Shown here: in pieces, positions 1 through 8,507 of the stretch
Position numbering within the stretch: the stretch's first letter is position 1
Layout of the letters: every line of letters starts with the position of its first letter
IMG/VR virus record: IMGVR_UViG_3300037493_000871
Coordinates: 1 to 64,000 of that record
Reading direction: 5' to 3' (one strand)
Source: a virus
Length of the DNA stretch: 64,000 nt
Position numbers and translations under genes: made by a program
The notes under the pieces: model-generated
Databases searched by the model: none
Told to the model about the DNA's origin: nothing
Seen by the model: the letters and a program-made list of their open reading frames with translations, nothing else

Positions 1-270
1 TTAAATAAAAATAATTATATTATCTCTCTCTCTCTCTCTTGTTTTCCCTGCTTTTTACTGCCTTCTGTGGCCCTTAGTTCTCAAAAGGGATGTAGCAGTG
101 CCATTTGTAACATTGCGTTACATCGGTTACAAGCTTTCTTGTTGCTTTAGTTCTCACTCTCCCCCGCTTTTGTGCTCGCTCTCGCTCTCACACTCTCCCT
201 CTCGGTCGTACTACTATGACGTTGCGCCCTTAGGACGCATGGTGGGCACGCAGGTGCCAAACTCCAGACG
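1..270. other. gene-free left end, pyrimidine-rich
   Basis: No convincing gene is seen here. The first 22 bases are nearly all A/T, followed by eight TC units at 23-38. A second C/T-rich stretch lies around 150-207. A small inverted repeat GGCAC-GCAG-GTGCC lies at 245-258. The short frames that can be opened are low-complexity and lack family signatures. The region may be a contig edge or part of an untranslated region downstream of the leftward gene at 338-874. Confidence 0.6.
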
Positions 271-294
271 AAAAAAAGCCCCGCGTGGCGGGGC
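271..294 (-). terminator. strong rho-independent terminator for the 338-874 gene
   Basis: Read on the minus strand, a perfect 7-bp stem GCCCCGC / GCGGGGC with loop CAC is followed directly by seven T residues. It lies 43 bases after the stop codon of the leftward gene. Confidence 0.88.
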
Positions 295-313
295 GATAGG
301 TATCTATTATTAG

Positions 314-331
314 AACCCCCTTGCGGGGGCT
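314..331 (-). terminator. second, weaker hairpin after the leftward gene
   Basis: A five-pair C/G stem with loop GCAA (minus strand CCCCC-GCAA-GGGGG) followed by TTCTAATAA lies just past the stop codon. The U tract is poor, so it may only reinforce the stronger terminator at 271-294 or protect the 3' end. Confidence 0.45.
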
Positions 332-337
332 TGGGGC

Positions 338-874
338 TTACTTGGTCAACACGGTTTCCACGAAGTCGGGGAACGTATCGCGGTACATGTCCGACAACTC
401 AGCGGCAAACGCTACATGCTTCAAGATGCGAAGCTGCACCAACACTTTAGAAAATGTCTTGTCGGTTTCGGCTTGGCTGGTGCTTTTCACCGTGCCCGAC
501 TTGGTGCCTGATGCCGTGCCGGCGCTTGGTGTCGCAATGCCGGCAGCTTCTTTGCCTTGCTTGGTGAAAAGCGAAGTAGCGAACGGTACGTTATGCACGA
601 ACGCCAGCTTCACGCTCATGGGGTAGTTTTTGACGGCGGATTCTTCTAAGCCCGCTTTAGTGAAAACCTCCATACACGCGGCACGGGCTTTGCTGGTGTC
701 GAAGAACTTTGCTTTATCAGCAATGTCGCAAGCCGCCGACAATTCATCAGCCATGCGCTGGCCTGCTTGGTTACGGTTGGCTTTGGCTGTCAGGTCAGCC
801 TTGGCGGCCTTGTTGAATGACGACACGGCAAACGATGTAGTGGACTTGGAGAATGAGAAAATGGACTTGGCCAT
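338..874 (-). CDS. unknown 178-residue protein, isolated leftward gene
   Basis: I do not recognise the family. The ATG at 874 is chosen because AAGGA lies 8 bases upstream; a longer reading frame to 949 would start inside the promoter. The protein is Ala/Lys/Ser-rich and mostly helical-looking. A low-complexity Gly/Thr/Ser linker lies around residues 115-140, between a basic N-terminal half and a C-terminal helical segment. It stands alone: a sigma70-like promoter at 921-949 and a strong terminator at 271-294 make a one-gene unit facing away from the structural genes. That layout suits an abundantly made early protein. Function unknown. Confidence 0.8.
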   Translation of the reverse strand: MAKSIFSFSKSTTSFAVSSFNKAAKADLTAKANRNQAGQRMADELSAACDIADKAKFFDTSKARAACMEVFTKAGLEESAVKNYPMSVKLAFVHNVPFATSLFTKQGKEAAGIATPSAGTASGTKSGTVKSTSQAETDKTFSKVLVQLRILKHVAFAAELSDMYRDTFPDFVETVLTK

Positions 875-920
875 GTAGGTTCCTTGGTTGTTGTGTTGGT
901 CTGAATTAACCAACAACTCA

Positions 921-949
921 AATGTACCATAGCTAACCTTACCTGTCAA
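921..949 (-). promoter_or_regulatory. sigma70-like promoter of the 338-874 gene
   Basis: On the minus strand TTGACA (949-944) is separated by exactly 17 bases from TACATT (926-921). The -35 is perfect and the -10 matches 4 of 6. The leader to the ATG at 874 is about 40 bases. Confidence 0.75.
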
Positions 950-1193
950 CTAATAATAGATGGCCGGTCGGCATGGGGCGGCACGAAATCCCGGCTGGCA
1001 GCGACCCACCGCACCCCCACCTCCACTTATGGCAATGGGACTCCGCCCGTCCGCTTACGCTGAGCGCACGATCCTCCAACACAAAGTCCCCACATTTATT
1101 CCGTATCCTTCACTTTTTTGTAACCCCTGCAGACCCCACCCCCTTCATACAGGAAAGGCCCCCCATCAAAAATAAAACACATGCGAAAAATTT

Positions 1194-1202
1194 TGCTATA
1201 CA
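1194..1202 (+). promoter_or_regulatory. possible extended -10 promoter for the late block
   Basis: TGCTATACA resembles an extended -10 element and lies 33 bases upstream of the small terminase start. No good -35 hexamer sits 17 bases upstream, so the call is tentative. Confidence 0.3.
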
Positions 1203-1235
1203 ATCCGCTCAACATCACAAGGCTGCTACTCCGCC

Positions 1236-1805
1236 ATGTACCCACTGTCAATTGACTTCGACATCCCGCTTGCAAAATACACACCCACGTTTGAGGCTCT
1301 CGAAGATCGCGTGGCGACTGCCATTGCATCGCTGGTAGACATAAACGCCCTGCCACAACCGAACGAAATCACGGATGCCGAGCGGAAACTGTCCCAAGAC
1401 ATCTTCTCTGGCAAGCAACTTGCCTCCGATGTGGACCTGTCAAGCCCCGGGGTGGTGGCGCACTTAGCAGGAATGCTCAACGAGTACGACAAAACCGTCG
1501 TGCAATCGGCTGGGCAACTGCGAACCTACGTTACGAACAAGCTTTTGCTGGAAACTGAGCACCCCGATGCCAGAATCCGCATGAAATCCCTTGAATTGCT
1601 GGGCAAAATCTCGGATGTGGGGCTGTTTACGGACAAAACCGAGATCACGATGCGCCATAAGCCTACAGAAGAGCTGGAGCAACTCCTGCGCGAGCGCCTG
1701 ACCCGGGTAATCGAGGGAGAAACCTCCACAGCTCCCCCTGCAAGGGTGCGGCCCAACATTTCGCCGGGCGAAAGACTCGACATGTCGGGGATAACGGATG
1801 TCTAA
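1236..1805 (+). CDS. probable terminase small subunit
   Basis: This 189-residue acidic protein directly precedes and overlaps by 8 bp the large terminase, the usual place of the DNA-recognition subunit. It is predicted largely helical. A conserved-looking stretch around residues 105-130 (HPDARIRMKSLELLGKISDV) resembles the segment found in small terminases of podovirus-like phages, with a basic C-terminal tail. I see no clear N-terminal HTH. The assignment rests mostly on position. The AAGG upstream is 14 bases from the ATG, a long spacing. Confidence 0.62.
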   Translation: MYPLSIDFDIPLAKYTPTFEALEDRVATAIASLVDINALPQPNEITDAERKLSQDIFSGKQLASDVDLSSPGVVAHLAGMLNEYDKTVVQSAGQLRTYVTNKLLLETEHPDARIRMKSLELLGKISDVGLFTDKTEITMRHKPTEELEQLLRERLTRVIEGETSTAPPARVRPNISPGERLDMSGITDV

Positions 1806-3318
1806 CCTGACTCCTGCCATCGTTGAGCGCATTATTAAGGGGATGCCCCCCGAAGAAGCTGCTGAATTGCTGGCCATGTTCGACTTGATCGAAGACCGCA
1901 AGCGGATTGAAGCTGCCCGCAGCGATTTTCTGGCGTTTATTGCCGCCATTGACAAGAATTACAAGTTCGGAACCCACCTGCGCCGGCTTGGCCACCTCCT
2001 AATGGACGTGGAAGAGAACACAAAGAACCGAATTGCCGTGTCTATGGCCCCTCGGATGGGTAAATCCCAGATGATTTCCATCTATTACCCGGCTTGGTAC
2101 CTCGGATTGCACCCCGAACACAAAGTAATTGTCGCCTCCCACACGTCTGATCTGGCCGTCGTAATGGCCCGAAAGGTGCGAAATCTGATCGCATCTGCAG
2201 AATACAAGGCCATATTTCCCGGTACAAGTATTGCGTCCGACGCCAAGGCGGCGGGCCAATGGAACACTACCAAGGGCGGCGAGTATTTTGCGATCGGTGT
2301 GGGGGGCGCACTTGCGGGCCGCGGGGCCCACTTGATTATTGCGGACGATCCGCTGTCCGAGCAGGACATCAAGGCGGGGAACACGAACTCACTGGACACT
2401 GCCTACGAATGGTTCAGTGCCGGCCTGCGTACCCGGTTGATGCCCGAGGGGAAAATCTGCGTGCTGCATACGCGCTGGCACCAGCGGGACTTGATTGGCC
2501 GGCTGATTAAGGACTCTGCCAGCAACGAGGGCGGAGACAAGTACGAGACGTTTGAGTTCCCTGCCATTCTGAACGAGGGCACCGACAACGAAAAGTCGAT
2601 CTGGCCAGAGCAGTGGAGCGTCGAGAGTCTGCAGCAAACCCGGGCGTCCATGCACCACATCATGTGGCAGTGGTATGCGCAGTACCAGCAAAACCCCACG
2701 GCAGCCGAGGCTGCGATCATCAAGCGCGATTGGATTAGGTGGTGGAAAGAGGAGCGGCCCCCGACTATTGACTTCATCGTGCAGGCGTTTGATACGGCGC
2801 TCACCACCAAGAACCGGTCCGACTATTCGGTCTGCCACACATGGGGTGTATTTACGAACGAGCAGGACAGCAGCTCCAACGTCATCTTGCTCAACAAGGT
2901 CAAGGGCAAATACGAGTTTCCCGAGCTCAAGGCCATGGCGCACGAGCAGTACCAAGAGTGGGACCCAGACAGTGTGATCGTGGAGGCCAAGGCCAGCGGG
3001 CAGCCGCTGATTGACGAGATGCGCCGCTCCGGCATATTCGTGCAGGACTTCAGCCCGGGTAAGGGTCAGGACAAGATCGCCCGGCTCAACGCCGTTGCTG
3101 ACATGTTTGCATCGGGGCACGTATGGTTTCCCGAGACGTCTTGGGCGGCGGCCACCGTGGAGGAGATTTTGGCGTTTCCTGCCGGCGAGCACGACGACGA
3201 GGTTGACACAATGACGCTGGCACTGCAGCGAATTCGCAAGGGCGGCCTGTTGCGCCTTTCCACAGACAAAGACGATAATACGCCATATATGCCGCGGCGC
3301 GGCGCATCGTATTACTAA
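1798..3318 (+). CDS. terL: terminase large subunit (packaging ATPase/nuclease)
   Basis: 506 residues, normal length for TerL. The N-terminal ATPase has a Walker A variant MAPRMGKS at about residues 83-90 and Walker B LIIADD ending near residue 184. The C-terminal RNase H-like nuclease begins with FDTA (Asp near 332) and ends with GEHDDE near 463-468, the expected acidic residues. It pumps DNA into the procapsid through the portal and cuts the concatemer. The ATG overlaps the small subunit by 8 bp, suggesting translational coupling. The portal follows after 8 bp. Confidence 0.95.
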   Translation: MSNLTPAIVERIIKGMPPEEAAELLAMFDLIEDRKRIEAARSDFLAFIAAIDKNYKFGTHLRRLGHLLMDVEENTKNRIAVSMAPRMGKSQMISIYYPAWYLGLHPEHKVIVASHTSDLAVVMARKVRNLIASAEYKAIFPGTSIASDAKAAGQWNTTKGGEYFAIGVGGALAGRGAHLIIADDPLSEQDIKAGNTNSLDTAYEWFSAGLRTRLMPEGKICVLHTRWHQRDLIGRLIKDSASNEGGDKYETFEFPAILNEGTDNEKSIWPEQWSVESLQQTRASMHHIMWQWYAQYQQNPTAAEAAIIKRDWIRWWKEERPPTIDFIVQAFDTALTTKNRSDYSVCHTWGVFTNEQDSSSNVILLNKVKGKYEFPELKAMAHEQYQEWDPDSVIVEAKASGQPLIDEMRRSGIFVQDFSPGKGQDKIARLNAVADMFASGHVWFPETSWAAATVEEILAFPAGEHDDEVDTMTLALQRIRKGGLLRLSTDKDDNTPYMPRRGASYY

Positions 3319-3326
3319 GGACTCTC

Positions 3327-5888
3327 ATGGCTACAAACATGTTCCCCTCCCTGTCGCAAGCCCCACTAGGTTTGGACGCGCTGACCCCAGAACCCCAAGA
3401 CTTTGAAGATGGGCCCGGCGTTGAGATTGTGATCGAGGACCCCGAGGGCGTGCATATTGGCATGGACGGCTTGCAGATTGATATGGAGCCGGGCGAAGGC
3501 ACGGACGAAGATTTTGATGCCAACCTTGCAGAGTTCATGGACGAGTCCGAGCTGCAGAAAGTAGCGGGCGATATTATTGCGTTGGTCGATGCCGACATCA
3601 ACTCGCGCAAAGACTGGGTAGAAGATTACGTCAAGGGCCTTGATGTGCTGGGCATGAAGTACGAAGAGCGTACGGAGCCGTGGCTGGGTTCTTGTGGAGT
3701 GTTCTCCACCGTGCTGACTGAAGCGGCCATCCGCTTCCAGAGCGAGACAATCATTGAGACGTTCCCGGCTGCCGGCCCAGTGAAGACCGAGATCGTGGGT
3801 GCGATCGACAAGCTCAAAGAAGAAGCCGCCGAGCGCGTCAGAGAAGACATGAACTACCAGCTCACCGAGGTGATGACTGAGTACCGGCCCGAGCATGAGA
3901 AGATGCTGTACAGCTTGGGGTTGGCCGGCAGCGCGTTCAAGAAGGTGTATTTTGACCCGTCAATGGACCGCCAAACATCGACGTTTGTGCCATCCGAAGA
4001 CATCATTATTCCGTACGGCTCCTCGGACGCCAGCACTGCAGAGCGTGTCGCGCACATCATGCGCAAGACCAAGAACGACATCCGCAAGCTGCAGGTAGCA
4101 GGGTTCTACCGCGACATCGAGCTGGGCGAGCCCACCCAAATCCACACCGATGTGGAGAAGAAAAAGGCTGAAGACCAAGGGTATTCCCTTACGGACGATG
4201 AGCGCTATCAGACGCTGGAGATTCATATCGACTACGATATGCCCGGCTACGAAGATGAGGACGAGATTGCATTGCCCTACGTGGTGACGATCGACCGCGC
4301 AACGACCAAGGTTCTGGCCATCTACCGTAACTGGGAAGAGGGCGACAAGACCAAGGCGAAACGCCAACACTTCGTACAGTACACGTACATTCCCGGCTTT
4401 GGCCCCTATGGCATGGGCCTGATTAACCTGATCGGTGGCTATGCCCGCGCAGGCACAAGTATCATTCGCCAGTTGGTTGATGCCGGCACACTGAGCAACT
4501 TGCCCGGCGGCCTCAAGACCCGCGGCTTGCGTACCAAGGGAGATGACACCCCGATCGCTCCGGGTGAGTTCCGTGACGTGGACGTGCCAAGCGGCTCCAT
4601 CCGCGACAACATCATGGCCCTGCCATACAAGGAGCCAAGCCAAGTCCTGCTGGCCCTGCTGAACCAGATCACCGACGAAGCTCGCCGGCTGGGTTCGATC
4701 GCGGACATGAACATCAGCGACATGAGCGCGAACTCGCCCGTGGGCACAACCCTCGCGCTGCTGGAGCGCCAGCTCAAGACCATGAGCGCGGTGCAGGCCC
4801 GGGTCCACTACAGCATGAAGCAAGAGTTCCAGCTCTTGCGCGACATCATCCGGGACAACACCCCCAAAGAGTACAGCTTCGACCCCTCCAGCGGCACCCG
4901 CAAAGCCAAGCAGGAAGACTACGACATGGTGTCGGTCATTCCAGTCAGCGACCCCAACAGCTCGACCATGGCCCAGCGAATCATGCAGTACCAAGCTGTG
5001 ATTCAGTTGTCGCAAAGCGCCCCACAGATTTATGACCTGCCCCAGTTGCACCGCCAGATGATTGAAGTGCTGGGCATCAAGAACGCAGACAAGCTGGTGC
5101 CGTTGGAAGACGACATGAAGCCCCGCGACCCGGTGTCCGAGAACATGGCCTTCCTGAACGGCAAGCCAACCAAGGCGTTCATCTACCAAGACCATGAAGC
5201 GCACATCGCTGTTCACACCAGCATGATGCAGGACCCACTGCTCATGGCCCAGATTGGCCAGAACCCACAAGCGCAGAAGATGCAGGCCGAGATTCAAGCG
5301 CACATGTCTGAACACTTGGCGTTCGCGTACCGCAAGAAAGTCGAAGAGCAGTTGGGCGTGCCCCTGCCACCACCCGACGAGCAAATGCCAGAAGAAGCCG
5401 AAGTCATGCTGTCGCAACTGGTCGCCCAAGGTGCCAAGCAACTGCTGGCGCAGAGCAAGAGCCAAGCTGCCCAACAGCAAGCGCAGCAACAAGCCCAAGA
5501 CCCGCTCATCCAAATGCAGCAAGAAGAGCTGAAGATCAAGGCGCAGGACGCCAAGACCAAAGAACTCAAGGTCCGCGGCGACTTGCAGATCAAGGCCGAG
5601 GAGCTGGCGCTCAAAGCACGCGAGAGCGCGTCCAAGGTTGGCGAAGACCCGAACATGGCCGCCATGCGCACGCAGCAAGAACTCATGCAAGCCCAAGAGT
5701 TGCACGCGCTAGAGGTCGCCAATCAGCAGCAAGCACAGCAGGCGCAGGGGCAGCAGGCCGCTATGGCCATGGGCCAGCAGGCTCAGGCTCACGCTCAGAA
5801 GATGGCCCACGGCGGGGAAGTGCATAACCAGAAACTGCGCCACGCCGAGATGGCGGCCAACCAACCCACAGAAACAGGTAACGAATGA
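3327..5888 (+). CDS. portal protein with long Gln-rich tail
   Basis: An 853-residue protein placed directly after TerL, in the size class of portals of large-portal podoviruses. The first 70 residues are acidic. The core (about 80-640) has the mixed alpha/beta character of portals. From about residue 700 the chain is Gln/Ala/Lys-rich, predicted as a long helical coiled coil, matching the C-terminal barrel of P22-like portals. The portal dodecamer is the DNA channel at one capsid vertex. The stop overlaps the next start (ATGA). Confidence 0.88.
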   Translation: MATNMFPSLSQAPLGLDALTPEPQDFEDGPGVEIVIEDPEGVHIGMDGLQIDMEPGEGTDEDFDANLAEFMDESELQKVAGDIIALVDADINSRKDWVEDYVKGLDVLGMKYEERTEPWLGSCGVFSTVLTEAAIRFQSETIIETFPAAGPVKTEIVGAIDKLKEEAAERVREDMNYQLTEVMTEYRPEHEKMLYSLGLAGSAFKKVYFDPSMDRQTSTFVPSEDIIIPYGSSDASTAERVAHIMRKTKNDIRKLQVAGFYRDIELGEPTQIHTDVEKKKAEDQGYSLTDDERYQTLEIHIDYDMPGYEDEDEIALPYVVTIDRATTKVLAIYRNWEEGDKTKAKRQHFVQYTYIPGFGPYGMGLINLIGGYARAGTSIIRQLVDAGTLSNLPGGLKTRGLRTKGDDTPIAPGEFRDVDVPSGSIRDNIMALPYKEPSQVLLALLNQITDEARRLGSIADMNISDMSANSPVGTTLALLERQLKTMSAVQARVHYSMKQEFQLLRDIIRDNTPKEYSFDPSSGTRKAKQEDYDMVSVIPVSDPNSSTMAQRIMQYQAVIQLSQSAPQIYDLPQLHRQMIEVLGIKNADKLVPLEDDMKPRDPVSENMAFLNGKPTKAFIYQDHEAHIAVHTSMMQDPLLMAQIGQNPQAQKMQAEIQAHMSEHLAFAYRKKVEEQLGVPLPPPDEQMPEEAEVMLSQLVAQGAKQLLAQSKSQAAQQQAQQQAQDPLIQMQQEELKIKAQDAKTKELKVRGDLQIKAEELALKARESASKVGEDPNMAAMRTQQELMQAQELHALEVANQQQAQQAQGQQAAMAMGQQAQAHAQKMAHGGEVHNQKLRHAEMAANQPTETGNE

Positions 5889-6085
5889 TGGACGAACGTG
5901 TTCTGGACATTTTGAATAAGAAGCTTGAAGTCCAAGTCGAGGGCTTCAAGTCGATTTTGTGTGATGGAGGTGCGAAATCCTTCGATCACTACAAAGAACT
6001 GAGCGGGACCATCCGGGGTCTCCAACTCGCTCAGTTAGAACTTGGGGACCTCGTGCGTAAACTGAAAGATATTGACGATGAATAA
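5885..6085 (+). CDS. small conserved-looking protein after portal
   Basis: 66 residues, charged and helical, no Cys pair or membrane segment. The start overlaps the portal stop (ATGA). Its 3' end overlaps the next gene by 8 bp, so it is translated as part of the head operon. Tiny acidic proteins in this slot are common in podovirus genomes, but I know no function. Confidence 0.7.
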   Translation: MMDERVLDILNKKLEVQVEGFKSILCDGGAKSFDHYKELSGTIRGLQLAQLELGDLVRKLKDIDDE

Positions 6086-6476
6086 ATTCGACGTCCAAGC
6101 GGTCGATTTGTCGGGCCTACTCAACAAGCCTGTTGAGGATAAAGCCAAGCAGATTCCTGACCCAGTGACCTACCACCTTCTGTGCATGCTCCCAGAAGCC
6201 AAAGAGGAATACGAAGGCGGTATCCTCAAGTCAGCCCAAGCCATGATGCATGAAGAGCTCCTGTCTCCCGTGCTGTTCGTGGCGAAGATTGGCCCAGATG
6301 CCTTCAAAGACACCGCACGGTTCCCGTCCGGCCCGTCTTGCGCTGTTGGCGACTTCATTTTGGTTCGGCCAAACACCGGCACCCGAATGAAAATCCACGG
6401 TACTGAATGGCGGCTCATCAATGACGACTCGGTGCAGGCGGTCATCCAAGACCCCCGTGGCATCCAGCGTCCATAA
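6078..6476 (+). CDS. GroES-like co-chaperonin
   Basis: 132 residues. The C-terminal two thirds show the GroES pattern: LFVAKIGPDAF (about 66-76), VGDFILVRPNTGT (90-102), then KIHGTEWRLINDDSVQAVI (105-123), the order of beta strands in Cpn10. Residues 42-60 would be the mobile loop. Phage Cpn10 homologues such as T4 gp31 replace host GroES so that GroEL can fold capsid protein. The location between portal and scaffold genes supports a head-assembly role. The ATG at 6078 is preferred over an upstream in-frame TTG at 6072. Homology is judged by pattern only. Confidence 0.7.
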   Translation: MNKFDVQAVDLSGLLNKPVEDKAKQIPDPVTYHLLCMLPEAKEEYEGGILKSAQAMMHEELLSPVLFVAKIGPDAFKDTARFPSGPSCAVGDFILVRPNTGTRMKIHGTEWRLINDDSVQAVIQDPRGIQRP

Positions 6477-6485
6477 GGAGTAATC

Positions 6486-7445
6486 ATGGCTGGTTTTGAA
6501 AAAACAGAATTTGAGTTCCCCGATATGGTGGAAGAAAAAGCCTCTCGTGCCGGCAGCAAGGTTGTAGAGCCTGAGTCCGACCAACCGGAAATCGAAGTCG
6601 TTGACGACACCCCGGAACAGGACCGCAATCGCAAGCCGATGGCGGAAGCCCCCAAGGATGTGACCGACGACGAGCTGTCCAAGTACGATGAGGGCGTCCA
6701 AAAACGCATCAAGCACTTTACGAAGGGCTACCACGAAGAGCGCCGCGCCAAAGAGTCCGCGGAACGTGAGCGCGAGGAAGCCTTGAAGTTTGCGCAAACC
6801 ATGGCCGAAGAGAACAAAAAGCTCAAGGGCTCTTTGCACCAAGGCCAGAACGCTTTGCTGGAGCAGGCCAAGAAAGTCGTGGCCAATGAGCTCACTGACG
6901 CCAAGCGCAAATACAAGGAAGCCTACGAAGCCGGCGACTCGGACGCCCTCGTAAACGCCCAAGAAGAACTCACCAATGTGAAGATGAAAGCCGACCGGGT
7001 AAATAATTTCCGGCCTGCCCCTTTACAGGAAGAAGAAAATACAGTACAACCTGTACCACAGCCCCGACAGGCTGCGCCTCTTGATAACAAACTACTTGCT
7101 TGGACTGACAAAAATCAGTGGTTTGGTACCAATAAGCGCATGTCAGCATATGCCTTGGCATTGCATGACGAACTTGAAGGGGAAGGCATCCCGGCAGGAA
7201 GCGACGAATACTACCGACGTATCGACGCAGAAATGCAGGAGCGCTTTTCGGACCAATTTGGAACCGATGAGCCCGCTGAAGCGACAAAATCTCAGCGTAC
7301 CAAATCCAATGTTGTTGCACCTGCAACCAGAAGCACTGCGCCCCGCAAGGTCGTGCTAACTCAGACACAGGTGAATCTCGCCAAGCGGCTCGGCGTTCCT
7401 TTGGAACTCTATGCTCGTAAGGTTGCGGAAGAAATGAGGAAATGA
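6486..7445 (+). CDS. probable capsid scaffolding protein
   Basis: 319 residues between the portal cluster and capsid gene, as in T7 and P22. The N-terminal 60 residues are very acidic and likely disordered. Residues about 70-175 are a charged Glu/Lys/Arg helix, probably coiled coil. The C-terminal part is basic, the usual capsid-binding end. A good AAGGAG lies 7 bases before the ATG. Scaffold guides procapsid assembly and is not expected in the mature virion. Confidence 0.75.
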   Translation: MAGFEKTEFEFPDMVEEKASRAGSKVVEPESDQPEIEVVDDTPEQDRNRKPMAEAPKDVTDDELSKYDEGVQKRIKHFTKGYHEERRAKESAEREREEALKFAQTMAEENKKLKGSLHQGQNALLEQAKKVVANELTDAKRKYKEAYEAGDSDALVNAQEELTNVKMKADRVNNFRPAPLQEEENTVQPVPQPRQAAPLDNKLLAWTDKNQWFGTNKRMSAYALALHDELEGEGIPAGSDEYYRRIDAEMQERFSDQFGTDEPAEATKSQRTKSNVVAPATRSTAPRKVVLTQTQVNLAKRLGVPLELYARKVAEEMRK

Positions 7446-7447
7446 AA

Positions 7448-7900
7448 ATGGAAAAATCAGCTCGCCCAAGTCGTGATCTTGAAACCCGTGAAATCAAGGA
7501 GCGCCCAAAACAGTGGCTGCCTCCCCAATTGTTGCCCGACCCTAACCCGGAACCCGGCTACGCATTTCGTTGGATTCGAGTGAGCACATTGAACAAAGCC
7601 GACGCCACTAACGTTTCGTCAAAACTCCGCGAAGGTTGGGAACCTGTAAGGGCTTCGGACCATCCTGAAATCCGCCTGTTTGGCTCGACCAATGGTCAGT
7701 TCCCAGATAGCGTGGAAGTCGGTGGCCTGTTACTTTGCAAGACCCCGGTGGAATTTACTGAACAGCGTGACGCGTACTACCGCCAACAAGCGGATGCGCA
7801 AATGCAGTCAGTGGACAACACCTTCATGCGCGAAAATGACCCGCGGATGCCTATGTTCAAAGAACGTAGCTCTAAAGTCACTTTCGGAAAAGGTATTTAA
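7448..7900 (+). CDS. unknown head-cluster protein
   Basis: 150 residues, not recognised. It has a Pro-rich segment (about 22-40), a compact central part with the words FRWIRVSTLNKAD, and a charged C-terminus ending in KVTFGKGI. The ATG at 7448 is chosen because GAGGAA lies 6 bases upstream; an ATG at 7442 overlaps the scaffold stop but would sit on the Shine-Dalgarno. It lies between scaffold and the two capsid-surface genes, so a minor head role is inferred from position. Confidence 0.68.
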   Translation: MEKSARPSRDLETREIKERPKQWLPPQLLPDPNPEPGYAFRWIRVSTLNKADATNVSSKLREGWEPVRASDHPEIRLFGSTNGQFPDSVEVGGLLLCKTPVEFTEQRDAYYRQQADAQMQSVDNTFMRENDPRMPMFKERSSKVTFGKGI

Positions 7901-7917
7901 TTTTTTGGAGTATTCAC

Positions 7918-8496
7918 ATGGCTTATCCTACAGTCAGCGCTCCGTATGGTTTGAAAGCCGTCAATTCCCTTGACGGCAAGCCCTACGCAGGCGCAATCCG
8001 CCAGATTCCTATGGCATCTGGCTACACTGCCACCTTTTTTGGTGACACAGTGCTCATCGTTGACGGCTACCTGAATAAGGACACCGGCACCACAGCAGCT
8101 ACCCCTTGCGGCGTATTTGTTGGCGGTTCCTACGTGAACTCAATGGGTCAAACCGTTTACGCCCAGAACCTGCCAGCCGGCGCTACTAGCCCTATCGGCT
8201 ACGTGGTTGACGACCAGCAAGCTCTGTTTAAAGTGGCCGTTGTGTCGGGTACTACCGTGATTGCTGGCGTGAGCCGCAGCGTGGTCGGTTCCAACATGGC
8301 CTTGGTGCAGAACGCAGGTAACACCACAACTGGTGACTCCGGCATCGCAGTGTTGTCCACCAGCACAAACACCACCGCCACTTTGCCAGTCCGTGTCATC
8401 GACGTTGTGCCTGACACAGCCACCGGTTCGGATTCGTATGTGGAACTGTTGGTGAAAATCAACACCCACCAATACAACAACACCACTGGTGTTTAA
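7918..8496 (+). CDS. probable head decoration or accessory capsid protein
   Basis: 192 residues, rich in Thr, Gly, Val and Ala with alternating beta pattern, starting MAYPTVSAPYG. Proteins opening this way, with a GKPYAGAIRQIPM-like segment, often precede capsid genes in aquatic podoviruses. It is 12 bp upstream of the major capsid gene with a good ribosome site, indicating high expression. A decoration role is inferred from composition and place. Confidence 0.6.
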   Translation: MAYPTVSAPYGLKAVNSLDGKPYAGAIRQIPMASGYTATFFGDTVLIVDGYLNKDTGTTAATPCGVFVGGSYVNSMGQTVYAQNLPAGATSPIGYVVDDQQALFKVAVVSGTTVIAGVSRSVVGSNMALVQNAGNTTTGDSGIAVLSTSTNTTATLPVRVIDVVPDTATGSDSYVELLVKINTHQYNNTTGV

Positions 8497-8507
8497 GGAG
8501 CTAAATC

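Larger units (their letters stand above)
875..1235. other. divergent intergenic region between leftward and rightward blocks
   Basis: This 361-base stretch separates the leftward gene at 338-874 from the terminase genes. It holds a good leftward promoter (921-949) and only a weak rightward candidate (1194-1202). The middle (about 960-1190) is rich in CCC runs and shows no gene with a usable start. The rightward late block probably starts here. Confidence 0.6.

Noticed and set aside
23-38. TC repeat as a CRISPR or regulatory array
   Set aside because: A simple dinucleotide run with no spacers.
98-313. Short rightward frame at the left end
   Set aside because: Low-complexity Ser/Leu-rich translation of C/T repeats that reads through the terminator of the leftward gene.
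3960-5705. Long open frame (581 codons) antisense to the portal gene
   Set aside because: It mirrors the portal's codon bias, is Leu/Gln/His-rich, has no ribosome site or family features, and runs against the clear portal gene.
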